Below, one piece after another: positions 1 through 14,332 of a DNA stretch of 64,000 bases. The stretch lies in assembly GCA_003024785.1 (NCBI GenBank), contig PUQB01000054.1, forward strand, positions 1 to 64,000. The letters are read 5' to 3'. This DNA comes from Selaginella tamariscina. Lineage: Eukaryota; Streptophyta; Lycopodiopsida; Selaginellales; Selaginellaceae. Numbering within the stretch: the first letter of the stretch is position 1; the number at the start of each line of letters is the position of its first letter. The notes below the pieces were generated by a model. The model was not told where the DNA came from, did no database searches, and saw only the letters and a list, made by a program, of their open reading frames with translations. Both the position numbers and the translations under genes were made by a program.

Positions 1-73
1 ATCTATTTTTCTCTCTTATGTTTGTTATTATTATATATTTGCATTATCATTAAAAAATTTATTATTTTTGCAG

Positions 74-2287
<2,214 letters not shown>

Positions 2288-2672
2288 TCACAAATTTTGG
2301 TAAATAGTGTAAATCTGAGGTATCAAATCATTCTTTGATATTTCATATTTATGTACAACAATGTGTCACAGGCAAACTCACAATATAATTAATATTCGAG
2401 GCTGTTTTAATGGAAAAGAAAATTAGTAACAGACTCAACATTATTTGATTATATTTTTTCGTAATAAGTTTGATTGAAATTTATATTTCTACGACAGTGC
2501 CTTCAAATACAGGCAATATAAAGCATTGTACCAACGGAGGTTTTTAATTAAAATCTTTATTATTGAATGTACTTCTGCTAATTAATTTATTTATATCGAT
2601 TGTTGAAAAAGCAGTTTCTTAATGTATTAATAAATTTTTATTTTACAAGGTATTAATATATTCCAAACTATC
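2288..2672. other. AT-rich downstream region
   Basis: RAD17 3' flank. No coding exon, RNA gene or element is recognised; candidate polyadenylation AATAAA-like words occur, but none stands out. Confidence 0.5.
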
Positions 2673-2866
2673 CTTCAGGGCAAGACAGGAAAGACAGAAA
2701 ATATAAATGTATAATATACACATCGATTAAGAAATATAAAAAAAAGTGTAGAGTATATGTAAAAATGAACTTCAGGGCAAGACAGGAAAGACATAAAAGA
2801 TAAATGTATAATATACACATCAATTAAGAAATATAAAAAAAAGTGTAGAGTATATGTAAAAATGAA
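2673..2866. repeat. 97-bp direct tandem duplication
   Basis: Two near-identical 97-bp copies lie head to tail, starting at 2673 and 2770. Each begins CTTCAGGGCAAGACAGGAAA and ends with a GTAGAGTATATG stretch. The few differences suggest a fairly recent duplication. Confidence 0.9.
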
Positions 2867-2869
2867 TGT

Positions 2870-4740
2870 CTTATTGTAGTGATATAAGTAATGGTTGTTA
2901 AAATCAATGGAGATTTAGTATTGATTATCGATTGAAAAAAATATAAAGAATCTTATTAATCAATTTAAAATCTACAAGAAGAAAAAACGATAATAAAAAA
3001 GATTGTGAAAGAAAAATTGAAAGTATATGGAAAAAGAAAGAGTACTTTAATTATAAAAAGAAGAAGTTGATGTAATAAAGATTTATAAATATTTAATAAA
3101 TAAAAAAAAAACATTAATTAAATGATGAAAGAAAAGTTAAAGGAAAAAGGTTTGGTATATGAAATGTAATAATATATAATGAAAGAATATAAGTTATAAT
3201 TGCTTATGTGTCAGATATGTATAAAGGAAGGACATGTGATTTAAATTGTAAATATCTCCTAAATCAAAATGTGATTTATATAAAGAAAAGGAAAAGGAAT
3301 AATAATTACCACCTCTTAAAAGGTTACTTTTTAATAAGAATTATGGAAACGATAAGAATGACAATGCTGTTTCTTACGAGAATAAAAATGATTTATATAT
3401 GCAGAAAGAAATAATATTTTTTATCAAAATAAAAATGATCAATATTATGGGCAAAGAGAATAATGTTTCTTATGAGAACAGAGAGGAAAAGTATTATGGA
3501 GAAAGGAATAATATATAATGAAATGATAACCTTATGAAGAGAAAAATGACAAATAATATAAAATTAAAAAAAAACTTATCAAGGTCAAATGAGAAAAATG
3601 ATTAATATAGTAAAAAAAAGTGACATACAAGAATCATAGATAAGAGTTTTTCTTATCTAGTTTGTTATATATGTGGTGAAATGAGCCATATCTATAGGGA
3701 TTGTCCTAGATAAAATATATAGCCTTGACATTCATGAACATGAATAATAAACAGTCTAAGAGAGAAAAAGAGTATCCACCAGTTATGAGAGTAGTTATAA
3801 CATTTTAATGAAATTAAAAAAGAATATTCTTTCGATGTCGAAGGAGAGATATTTATCATTCCTAAATAGAAATTGATCTCGTTATATTATAAAATAACAA
3901 CAATAAAAAGTCTTGATCAAGAATGTCAGATTAATAATGAATTAATTAATTCTATGCCATATGTTACAAACATAAACAAACAATGTTTTCAATCTTTACC
4001 ATTACAAGATAAAGTAATGGAAAAAATATATTATTAAATTATAAATCAGGAGGTTAAAGTTACACTTAGACAATTGTTTTTTATATAAAAAATTAAATAT
4101 TACACGCACTGAATATGGTTCAAGAGACATCACTTCTAATGAAGAAAATAAAGTTTATAAAGTTGATAAGAAAGTGAAATATAAAGGTGATTATAATGAA
4201 CAGTTCCTTTATATCATAGTATATGTGGGAAGTAACAAATTAAAAAGAGTGTTAGTTAATGAAGGTTGAAGAGTAAATTTTATTAAAAAGAAGGAATGTA
4301 AATAATGGGTTTAAGACTATATAGACTGCCCCATTTAATCTTAAAATGGTGGTTCAATCTAGTGTAAAGCCACTTGATATAGTGAAAAAAATTGCTATAT
4401 CAGTTAAAGGACTTAAGTATAAAATATTCTTAATAATTCTCCAAATGAAAGAACACGATACATACATATTACTATACTGTTGAGTCAACTTTAGTTCAAA
4501 ATTGTTCAAGTTGAGTAGGATTAAGGCTTAGAAAAAATAACATTAGAACAGGAGATATAAATGTTAATATCCATAAGTATGTTGAAAATATTTATCAAAG
4601 AAAGATACCAATTGCATTGGAAGGTTACGATTGAATCCCAGGGTCTATATAATTAAGAAGAAGAGAAAATTTTAAGAGTATATCTTAATTTAAAAGTTTA
4701 TTTAGATGTTAATTTTAAATTTTTAATAAAGTTATAAATG
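2870..4740 (+). mobile_element. AT-rich LTR-retrotransposon fossil (gag/protease region)
   Basis: A heavily decayed, very AT-rich segment. Near 3663-3711 it keeps a retroviral-type zinc knuckle (CYICGEMSHIYRDCPR, C-x2-C-x4-H-x4-C), and near 4220-4290 a stretch like the start of a retropepsin. Both suggest a gag-protease piece of an LTR element, probably Ty3/gypsy. No LTRs were found. It is old and broken many times; boundaries are approximate. Confidence 0.4.
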
Positions 4741-4766
4741 TGTATAGTGATATATGCCGTTAGTAA

Positions 4767-4810
4767 AAAAATGTTACGGATTAGTAATTAAACATGTCCG
4801 TAACATTTTT
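4767..4810. repeat. Perfect 14-bp inverted repeat
   Basis: AAAAATGTTACGGA at 4767-4780 is followed after 16 bases by its exact complement at 4797-4810. It could be a hairpin or the remnant of a small inverted-repeat element. The following 530 bases (4811-5341) are AT-rich with nothing recognisable. Confidence 0.7.
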
Positions 4811-5344
4811 CGACTACGGATTTAATCACTGAATGTATATGGTTAATATTTTTTATAAAATCAAAATAATGACAGCTTAATTTTTCATGGTTTCTATTTA
4901 GATTAACACAATTTATTTGCATTCCATTTATTATTGTTAAATATTTAAAATGTTCCATTACCACTGAAATGAAAGCCATATATATAATATTCCTTAACAA
5001 GAACATTAACTTTAATATACTTTAATAAATAATTTAATCGATAGTTCAATTTGCAATTACTATGATTATAAAACTAAAATTTAAAGTAGCCAAATTTTTA
5101 AAAGAAAATTAGTTTCAATGCAATTCTAATAAATATAAATTTATCGTTTAAATTTATAGCTTAGTTAAGGTTGATAACACGGTTCAAATGGAAATCCTTT
5201 AATTTGTCACTTAAAAATTTAATATGAACTTAAACAAACATTAAATCCAAATTGTTTTACATTATTATAGATTTCTTTATTTAAACTGTCTTAACTTTCC
5301 TCAAGTAATGTAGATTAAGTAATTCATTCAGAAATCTTACAGAT

Positions 5345-6185
5345 ACTACTTTGAACAGACATTATCCAAGATTAACAATGTCCTTTGTGTTAAAAAACCA
5401 ACGCCCACCAACAAAGAAGCGGCAATTCGAACGTGCATATGTTCAAAACTGGGCATAACATTTAAACTATAATACACACCGATACCACACACACACGTCT
5501 GTGCGCGCGCGCGTTTCTGGCCAGAATCCTCCTCGACACGCACACAAAATGGCAGTGCCCGAGTGTTTCCCAGGGGAGGGAAGCGTACTAAACGTGCTAC
5601 CATGTAGTTAGAGCTTTCTCTCTCACGCGCACACGGTGTATAAAATAATCGTGAAATAATAATTAAATTAAAGGTTGATATGTTACCATAACAACTGTTA
5701 GTCTATGGTTTAAAAAATCGAACTGGGGCAAAGACCGCCTCTCTCCTCCGGCAAAGTCTAGGTATTCAACCTTGCGCTCTTGGCACTTTCCTCTCTTAAT
5801 AGCAGGTGCCCGAATTATGTCCCCAGGCTTAAACACTGGGAAGTTAGGCCTCTTTAGGGCAGCCTCTTCCCCTCCGTTTCACACCCGCATCTTTAGTTTT
5901 AACGAGGGGAGCCTTCACGTTGTCTTCAGGCCTCTTTAGGGCAGCCTCTTCCCTCCTCCGTTTCACACCCGCGTCTTTAGTTTTAACGAGGGGAGCCTTC
6001 ACGTTGTCTTCAGTAGGGGGCTTGACCCTTAGGTGCAATACTCTTCCGTCGGTCATAATCCTACTTATATAATGAGGTAGGGTTGTATTTCACTTTGGGT
6101 TTTATGGTAAAATAAAAAGGTAACATTGTCTCTGGAATATTCTTAGATTCCATTAGGGCTTCATTTAATTTTTGAATCATGTACA
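5345..6185 (-). repeat. Dispersed Lys/Arg-repeat family, copy A
   Basis: One of three copies of an interspersed repeat of about 1 kb (others near 8860-9955 and 38130-39225). Read on the minus strand it encodes MTDGRVLHLRVKPP, then two copies of a 28-residue Lys/Arg-rich unit (EDNVKAPLVKTKDAGVKRRR...), then FPVFKPGDIIRAP-like and CQERKVEYLDF-like segments. The noncoding flanks are shared as well, including GGAAGCGTACTAAA and a CTCTCTCTCACGCGC tract. This copy lacks an interior part seen in copy C. No known family is recognised. It may be a mobile gene, a fossil host gene or a non-autonomous transposon. Confidence 0.7.
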
Positions 6186-6662
6186 ATTGAAGAGCAAACA
6201 TTTACAAAATGTTTTTGTGAGAAACCATATGATGACAAAATTCATGAAGTTAAAACTTAGTTGCATATAGAGGACAAGTTGGAGGGCACCTAATTAGGTG
6301 TGGTCCATATCGAACAACTTATTCTCCCATGGGTTGCTCATGCTACTAAACATCGAACAACCTATTTTCCCATGGGTTGCTCATGTTTTTTTAGTAGCAT
6401 AGATGGTGTTACATGTTTTGTAGGAGTGTTAATTGATGTGGGTTAGGCACTTCCGGTGCTCTGTGGAGGAAGACTTATGGGCTTCTTGGGGTTAGGTTGG
6501 CGTGGGTTAGGCATTTGCCACTACTTTCTTGGTGTGGATGGTGTGAATTGATCTTCTATTCCTTGTGATATTTCTTATATGTTTCACTTTCTTTGAATGG
6601 GGTTGAAAAATATTCTTGAGGGGATATTCTTGAGGGGATATTCTTGATATGTTAATGGAAAT
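6186..6662. other. Spacer with short local duplications
   Basis: A phrase containing CCCATGGGTTGCTCATG is duplicated at about 6314-6392. GTGGGTTAGGCA recurs at about 6440 and 6500, and GAGGGGATATTCTT recurs near 6620-6645. No exon is convincingly recognised. Confidence 0.5.
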
Positions 6663-7064
6663 ATGGTGATGGAATGCTCATTATGCAGTGTCAATATATA
6701 CATAGTTTCATTTGGCTCGTTCTATATGGAACTAGCTTGTGGACCAACATGTGATAATATCTTGGCATATGAGAAGATTGGTAAAGGTTTGAAACATGAC
6801 AAATATGCATTTGCGAGGTTAAGCTTTGTTTTCAAGACTTTCAAGGTATATAAAATATTTTTTAAATATTCCAAGGTTATGGATCAGTGAGAACATTGTG
6901 ATTTATTTTGTTATTGATCATGGATGTATTGAACATGTAACCTGGCAATTTCACACACACGCATATGAAATGGAATGTTAATGAGTAAATATGTTTGTTG
7001 GACTACAATGCAGAAGGACACAATAGAGGTTGATTTGGAGGAGATTGAGGCAAGATTAAGATGA
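6663..7064 (+). CDS. Possible 3' end of an unrecognised small gene
   Basis: An open stretch ends at 6845 (ARLSFVFKTFK) directly before GTATAT. It joins in phase 0 to a short exon at 7014-7064, preceded by TGCAG, reading KDTIEVDLEEIEARLR and a stop. The acidic coiled-coil-like tail and the phase match argue for a real terminal exon. The 5' part is not recognised and the shown start is arbitrary, so treat this as a fragment. Confidence 0.3.
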
Positions 7065-7428
7065 ACACATCGTAATAAACATTAAATATTGTGATACTAG
7101 TTATTTAAATAGAATTTCAGTTTGGGAAAATATTTCTTACATATGTAAAGGTGATATTAGCAATGGGACGGTATTCTAGATTATGCTAGAATATATTGTT
7201 ACTTCAGAATCTGCCACGTACTGTGTCATGCTGACCGTACACTAGTTTGTTTCGAAGAATGTTCTCCTGTTAGAAACGATTTAAAAAACCCCAATAGGCC
7301 AAGTGTTTACCGCGACCATGTCAGGCTGGCCGTACGGCACGAGGTATACCCTAGCTTTGACATTCTTCTACTAATCAGAAACAAATTCAAAAACCGAACA
7401 CACACGCGCGCGCGCGCCGCAAGGATCA

Positions 7429-8389
7429 ATGTCTTCTTTTCCTCACTTTGGCTTGCTGTTTTCTTCCACAGATTTGCGTATCCGAGATCACAGTCTGCAC
7501 AACAAAGACACACAGAAGTGGTGCCAAGAAAAGAACCTTCTTTCAATCGAGTATCAGAGAACGCATCCGGGTTACGACAGTAAACTGAAGTTGCAATCCG
7601 ACACTCTTCAATGCTTCTCTTACAATGACGACTGGGAGGACGCCGCCAGTTTGCCTCTCCACTGTCCCTCAGTGTGGGGTGGACTCACCCGCTGCCTCGA
7701 GCTGCATACTCTTCAGTTCAAGGCTCCTTGGTCTAAAGTGGAAGTGGACACGCTGGAGCAGCTTGTTCCTCGGTTGCAGATGCTGGATATAACAGCCAAG
7801 CTGATGACGGATATGGATTCGTGGGAGGTGAGTAGCAACACGCTGGAGAAGCTCCGGTCCGAGTCCATAGTGAACTCCGACGACAACTCGTCTTGAACAC
7901 ACCCAACCTGCGTGAGCTTGAGGTGCTGGAGGCAGAAGTCGAGCTGGAGAACACACCGAAGCTGTGCAAGCTCAAGCTCACGGATGACGTAGCTATGTGC
8001 GATGTGGACGTTAACTATAACCTTCCCGATTTGAAGCTTTTGAACTTGGATATGAAGGAGGACCGCAACCTGGACAATTGGGATGCTGACGAGATGGAGG
8101 CCTTGCTGAAGCATACACCGGCAGTGAAGGAGCTTTTGCTTAGATCCCCTGTTAATCTGGAACCAAACAGGCTCATGGAGCTTCTGCCAGAGCTGCAAAG
8201 GCTCTTTGTGCCGTATACTACTAGCACATTATATATACGTATACGTGTGTGTTAAACACAACTCGCACACATACACAGACATTAAATGATTTAGTAATAG
8301 GAGATGGAGCGGTTCACAACCGGAAAAGTGGTCGTTGAGGATTGTCTTGAAAAGGAGTGGGAAATAGACTTCGACACCAGAATGCCACC
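7429..8389 (+). CDS. Leucine-rich-repeat protein, F-box/LRR-like
   Basis: The reading frame from about 7472 (preceded by TTCCACAG) gives LRIRDHSLHNKDTQKWCQ and then irregular leucine-rich repeats (TLEQLVPRLQMLDI, TPNLRELEVLEAEV, LENTPKLCKLKL, LPDLKLLNLDM, LLPELQRLF). This spacing is typical of plant F-box/LRR proteins, but no F-box is visible. After an intron of about 90 bases near 8205-8300 a last exon reads ERFTTGKVVVEDCLEKEW to a stop at 8389. One base appears missing at about 7890, where SDDNSS must continue as LNTPNL. The function is likely protein recognition; the target is unknown. Confidence 0.6.
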
Positions 8390-8468
8390 CATGGATTGAA
8401 GCGTTTCTTCGAAAGGTGCTCTTTTGGGATTGATATAACTAAATTTCTATTTCCTCTTTTGTGTGTGA

Positions 8469-8499
<31 letters not shown>

Positions 8500-8859
8500 T
8501 ACTCATTTAAGAAGAAGGTACTTAAGTTCTTACTTTACGTGGATATGTATATACATAGATGATACACACACATGCACTGTTTTACTAAATGATGTACTAA
8601 ATACACTGTGTGTATATATATAAAGCTTAAAACGTCATACACGTTTTAAGGAGGATATTACTTTAAGTTCCGTTTATATAGGTTACACACATAGACACAT
8701 ATACCTACATGGGCTAGTGTGTGCGGAATACACACAAATAAAAACACGGACACAATACATCGGCCGTCGGCCGTTAATGATTATATATTCATATTATACA
8801 GTATATGCTCAGAATATTATGTTATTTGTAACAAAGTAAAAGTTTATCATAATTAATTT
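8390..8859. other. Spacer with GT/GA microsatellites
   Basis: Downstream of the LRR gene: a (TG)n(AG)n tract at about 8461-8500 and otherwise AT-rich DNA. No gene is recognised. Confidence 0.5.
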
Positions 8860-9955
8860 CCAAAGAACTTGAAGAGGCCTGCAAGCTCCATATTCTCCCC
8901 TCGACACCCAGGGGAGGGAAGCGTACTAAATATGAAAAATAAACATACATACAATTGACATCGTAGTTAGAGCTTTCTCTCTCACGCGCACACACGGTGT
9001 ATAAAATAATGGTGAACAATAATTAAGTTATGTTACTAATACAACTGCTAGTCTATGGTTTGAAAAATCGAACTGGGGCAAAAGACCGCCTCTCTCCTCC
9101 GCCAAAGTCTAGGTATTCAACCTTCCGCTCTTGGCACTTTCCTCTTAATAGCAAGGTGCCCGAATTATGTCCCCAGGCTTAAACACTGGGAAGTTAGGCC
9201 TCTTTAGGGCAGCCTCTTCCCTTGTCCATTTCACACCCTTAATCAGAGTGTCTTTAGTTTTAACGAGGGGAGCCTTCACGTTGTCTTCAGGCCTCTTTAG
9301 GGCAGCCTCTTCCCTCCTCCGTTTCACACCCGCGTTAACCAGGGGAGCCTTCACGTTGTCTTCAGGCCTCTTTAGGGCAGCCTCTTCCCTCCTCCGTTTC
9401 ACACCCGCGTTAACCAGGGGAGCCTTCACATTGTCTTCAGGCCTCTTTAGGGCAGCCTCTTCCCTCCTCCGTTTCACACCCTTAATCAGAGCGTCTTTAG
9501 TTTTAACGAGAGAGCCTTCACGTTGTCTTCACTAGGGGCTTGACCCTTAGGTGCAATACTCTTCCGTCGGTCATAATCCTACTTATGCATTTCCCTTCCG
9601 CCATTTCAAGTATAATGAGGTAGGGTTGTATTTCACTTGGGTTTTATGGTAAAATAAAAAGGTAATAGTGTCTCTGGAATATTCTTAGATTCCGTTAGGG
9701 TTTCATTTACCTTTATCGCAAGGTAAAATAAAAAGATAATGTTTGTTCACCAAAGTAATAAAACATTTCTTAAGAATATTTTTAGATTCATGGTATTCTT
9801 TTAATATTCTTGTTTTCACTCATATTCTTCTATTCTTGCGAATATAAAAAAGGCTTGGTAAATTAAAGAATTACTTTATATAATGTGTACATAAGTGCAA
9901 CTTAAAAATTTTAAAGTTAAAAATTATGTTAATGTTAAATTCATTATCAATATAA
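8860..9955 (-). repeat. Dispersed Lys/Arg-repeat family, copy B
   Basis: A longer copy of the family at 5345-6185. On the minus strand, at about 9145-9530, it carries four copies of the unit containing KRRREEAALKRP, with EDNVKAPLV between them, followed by NFPVFKPGDIIRAP. The unit count differs between copies (two in A, four here, one in C), so the coding tandem has expanded and contracted independently. The distal part (about 9600-9955) matches the beginning of copy C in inverted orientation. Confidence 0.75.
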
Positions 9956-10394
9956 TACACCATACACATACATATATTATTAAACTATTATGATTTGCTT
10001 ACCATTTGTCAAGTTTATTTACTTATATTGAGAGGAAGCACGCAAAGCTGCAGTATCAGAAAGAATGGAAGGTGTATTCAGACTCCACTAAGGCCTCGTT
10101 CACAACGAAAACAGAATCGTCTTATGTCTTATACACTTCTGTACCTGTCAACATATATATATATATATATATAGATAGATATATAGATATATATATTAAA
10201 AAACTGTTTGTTGAAGCATCCAATTCACTGCAAACAAGAGAGGCGTGAACCCCGCGCAAACCATCACGAGATAACATGCTTCTAACTTTAATTAACTCAA
10301 TATGGTCTGACAATTATTGCAGCTAGCAAATGCTTTATAAACATACATATATACACACACGCTAGTGTTGTACATATACATCTGAGCAGAAAGA
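9956..10394. other. Spacer with an exon-like stretch and a TA tract
   Basis: About 9975-10025 is nearly identical, in the same orientation, to about 37825-37878 (TTAAACTATTATGATTTGCT-like). About 10035-10150 has codon-like composition (RKHAKLQYQKEWKVYSDS) but no neighbouring exon supports it. A TA/GATA tract occupies about 10150-10195. Confidence 0.4.
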
Positions 10395-10833
10395 ATGCTC
10401 ACTCTACATTCTCTTGTTCTCATGCCTACAATTCTCATGGTCATGTTGTTAGCAGATGCCAGAGAAACTTGGTCGCCTCAACCCATCGCCATTGGTATGT
10501 ATTTTCTCATCATAATTACATAATTCAACTCAGACTGCACGCACACGCACACACGCACACGCACACAATTAGAAAGATCTCCTGGTTTTTAGTGGTTTCA
10601 TGAATATATATACGTTTTCAGATGAGCACGCTCCGAACATATCGTGTTATCCTTTTCTTCCGAATATTACAATGGGAGAGAGTCTTCACCATGTTAATAA
10701 AAGCAAGCACTGCAAGGCACTCAAGAAACCCAAACATCCTAAGCCTCCCAAGAAAGAAAAGAAGCAAAAGAAGAAAAACCTTGAAGATATACTAAATAAA
10801 AAAGATTATGTTAATCGTTTATTAATTTACTGA
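10395..10833 (+). CDS. Small secreted basic protein (unrecognised)
   Basis: Two exons, 10395-10494 and 10622-10833, joined in phase 1 across a GT-AG intron, give 103 residues. The N-terminus (MLTLHSLVLMPTILMVMLLA, then DARETW) looks like a signal peptide. The mature part has only two cysteines (SCYPF and KHCKAL) and a tail of Lys/Pro repeats (KKPKHPKPPKKEKKQKKK), then NLEDILNKKDY. It resembles no family I can name. It could be a secreted peptide precursor with dibasic sites or a cationic wall/defence peptide. It is intact, with no frame break. Confidence 0.55.
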
Positions 10834-10987
10834 GAATATTCTAGCATCTCATCTATGCACAATTTATAGTATGTAAATGTGTGCACGTGTTCTAGTGCTG
10901 TTAAATGGAAGAGTTGTTGCATGATGACGTATATATCTCTAGGTGGCTATGGCGATCCTGGTCTTTTAAAGATTTTCATACACAGCT

Positions 10988-13385
10988 ATGGAGGATTCAT
11001 GTGACGTAGTTAAAGAATGTGAAGAAGCAGAGAAGGCACTGAGGTAGCAGTTTTTATGTAATACACAATATATACGCACATACACACACATATGTATGTA
11101 CATATTGTGTGTATACACATGTAATTGCAGGCTATTTCTTCAAGGAAAGTTTGATGAAGCAGAAGAGTTTGTTGTTAATAGGACTGATACAAGTCCAATT
11201 TTTACCCATTGCCATGCAGTCATTCTTTTCGCTAAGGCCGGACTATCAGGAACTGAAGACGATAGGTACAAAACATTATAATAAATGCGCTACGATGTGC
11301 ATGTGTGTGTATTAAATTGTATGTTATACTCACAGGAAGCAGGCAATGGAGAGACTTAATGAAGCTGCAACCATGGCCGAGAATCAAATCCCAAAACAAG
11401 GATGGGTACAAAGCATAACCACTTACTTCAGTTCTTCATCTCCGAAGCCCCATAGTGACGTCTCTGAGGAAGAGCTAAGCTAGTAAGCATATGTACATAT
11501 AATATATCTATACATGTGTGTGTATTTATGTGTATACATGTACAATACACACAATGCTTTCCAGCCGGATTATCGAAGCGGAAGCTACCTTCCTGTCAGC
11601 ATTGCTTTGCTTTTTCGAAGAATCCATTGCTGCATTTTTCAAGGTTGGTGATATATATAAACACATTATCAAAGTAATACTATATATATATATATATAAT
11701 ATCATACATGTGGATGCAGGCAGCGTTACTTATAAGAAAGGCCATTAAAGGTTATAAACACTGCAATACAATCATTAAACATCAGGTGTGTGTATACATA
11801 TTACGTATATATACACACCACAATTACACATACACACACGTATTATATTTGTGAATGATAATAGTGAATGATATACAGGCATATTCCAACAGGAGTAAGC
11901 ACAATACAAGTGCTGTCACACTTGGTTTTGGAGGCTTCAGTTTGGCAATTTCTATGCTCCCCAATAAAATGCTGCGCCTGTTATCTGTACTAGGTTTCCC
12001 TTCAGATAGACATGCTGGACTTACTGCTATTCATGAAAGCTTACAAAGTGGCGGTTTGCGAGCACCTGTATCTGGAGTGTAAGTTACACACGCACACACA
12101 TTAATATGTAAGAACCATAACAGAAACATAATGTGTATGTGTGTGTGTAAACGTATAACATGCGGCTGCAGATTACTTCTCTCCTACCATGTTATCTTGC
12201 CTGCATTTTTCTCTACTCCACAGGCAAGTTGTGTGCGTGTGCGTGTGCGTGTGGGTGTGTGTGTAAACGTACACATATGTACCATCAGAAATGTACTCAC
12301 GTAATCTGTTCATGCGTGCATAACGTAAGCTGTTTTGTGTGTGCGTGTGTGGGGCTGTGGGTGTGGGCGTGTACACACATATAATAGGATGTTTACTTGC
12401 AGGAGCGGGAGCAGCATGTGGCATCTGCACGAGAAATACTGAAGTTTATGAACGAAACGTATCCAGGGAGTTTCTTTCTGAGGTAAGTTGTGTTAAGTTG
12501 AGTTATAATTGATTAAGCTTGACTTCCAGCTTCTATGAAGGCCGTCTAAAGAGGCTAAACAGTGACTTGGAAGGCTCAATTCAATGCTTTTGGAACCTTG
12601 AACAGGTACTATACATGCACAAACGTATATAAATGTACACATACACACGTTGTACATATCTGTAGTGTCTATAATGTGTATGCGCAGACACAACACATAC
12701 ACACATTCATATGTATCTTGCAGGGTCTTAAGTTAACCAGTAAGTCGCATTTCTTCAAATTGCGACATGTATGGGTTTATGAGCTTGGATTAAGTCATAT
12801 GCTGCAGCTTCAGGTATACTTACACACACACACCCACAGATTTTTAACTTTTCATATCGTTATTTCTCATTAGTGGAAGGAAGCAGAAAAGTACTGGGTG
12901 GAACTACAGGAAGACAGTGCATGGTCTAGGGCATTTTTTGCTTACCTTCATGTAATGAAGTTTACGTAGTTTGTATAATTATTGACCTGCATGTTTTCGC
13001 CAGGGAGTTTGCCTTTGCATGCGAGGTGAAGCTAAACTTGCTGCACTAGAGTTTGCAAAGGTCAGTATGTTCTCTTCTGTGTGTGTGTGTGTGTCTTTCT
13101 GTCTCTCTCTCTCTCAGAAAATATTTATGAAGGTTCAAGGACTAATGAGAGGGACTTTGTCTGGAAGAGTCTTAGCAGAAGAGCAGTATGCATCTAGAAA
13201 GGTAAGATTACCGCATACACACCCATGCACACACGCACTAAAACACACGCACACACACTTATAACTCAATTAACAGATTAAAGATCATGCTCTCTATACT
13301 GAAGACGGGGTCAAAAGTCTTCAAGGAAAGCTAACTGGAGTAGAATTTCTGTACTTGTGGAACTCATTTCCTCAGGTACTTTCAA

Positions 13386-13416
<31 letters not shown>

Positions 13417-13746
13417 GTGCACGTACACATTCATCAGATGCCAAAAGGGAAGCTTGAGGAAGTTATACAAATTGTTGAAAGTGCAAAACACAGCCTGGAA
13501 ACGAAGAACACGAGTGAGCAGGATGGTAGAGTTACAGACTCTGAGGTACATCTTAATTTTTAATTTCTAATATTGATCATTTTATTAAATATCTAATATT
13601 TCTATTTTGTAGGATGAGGAAGAACCTGAAGACGTGCTTGCAATCTGTAACCTTGTAAGCGGCACTGCTTTACGTGAATTAAGAAGGCTTGATGAAGCAC
13701 GTCACTGTTTAGATCTAGTCAGGTTTGTTATTATATACATATACAT

Positions 13747-13801
<55 letters not shown>

Positions 13802-14187
13802 ACGTGTGGTGAAGATGTTATCGTGTATAGGGAAGACAGTTGCTACGTAGAAACTGAACAGTTTGTGATTCCAATGGCGGCTTACGAGCGTGCATTATTG
13901 CTAATGTACCAATATACAGATAGTCAACCCCAACAAGCCCAGCTTCTTTCCAAGGTAATACACACACACACACACACACACTTATATTAATGATAAGTAT
14001 ATTATAATGTTAATGTTATATATTTTAGGCAGCGAAAGAACTAGATACGGCAGAAGGCTTCAAACAAGACTACAATTTCTTGTGGCGTCTTTTAGGCCGT
14101 GTGCATGCTGCCCGCGGGGCAATCAAGTGCCTTAGAGGAGAACAGGTATACATATGTGTGACATATATACTGTATATTCTACATTAT

Positions 14188-14225
<38 letters not shown>

Positions 14226-14332
14226 ATAGAATATGTTTATATATTGTGTTCATTTGAGAGCAGGAAAGTGCGAGTACAGACAGTAGCGCTCTTACAGATA
14301 ACGAGGTAGATGAGAATGGGAAGATTGTGTAG
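10988..14332 (+). CDS. TTC39/Iml2-family tetratricopeptide protein
   Basis: Nineteen exons splice into one open frame of about 608 residues, close to the usual TTC39 length. Start ATG at 10988 (MEDSCDVVKECEEAEKAL); stop at 14330-14332 (VDENGKIV). Family hallmarks seen are GKFDEAEEFV, the block AEATFLSALLCFF, a Gly-rich GFGGFSLAISMLP with LLSVLGF, WKEAEKYWVELQEDSAWSRA, and C-terminal TPR helices (AAYERALLLM, LLGRVHAARGA). The relatives (animal TTC39, yeast Iml2) are TPR scaffold proteins linked to lipid and inclusion-body biology; the plant role is unknown. The intron after exon 7 starts with GC (CAG|GCAAGT at about 12222). Introns are short and full of TG/CA tracts. No frame break, in contrast to several neighbours. 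Confidence 0.82.
13750..13803. repeat. (TC)n(AC)n microsatellite
   Basis: About 14 TC units pass into about 12 CA units in a TTC39-like intron. Similar CA tracts lie at 13384-13412, 13960-13981 and 14192-14222 in neighbouring introns. Confidence 0.9.

Noticed and set aside
7669-8227. Long minus-strand frames across the LRR gene
   Set aside because: They are shadows of the plus-strand leucine-rich repeats, which have the recognisable motif spacing.
9145-9535. 84-bp repeat array considered as CRISPR-like
   Set aside because: Units are contiguous coding tandems without spacers, in a eukaryotic genome.
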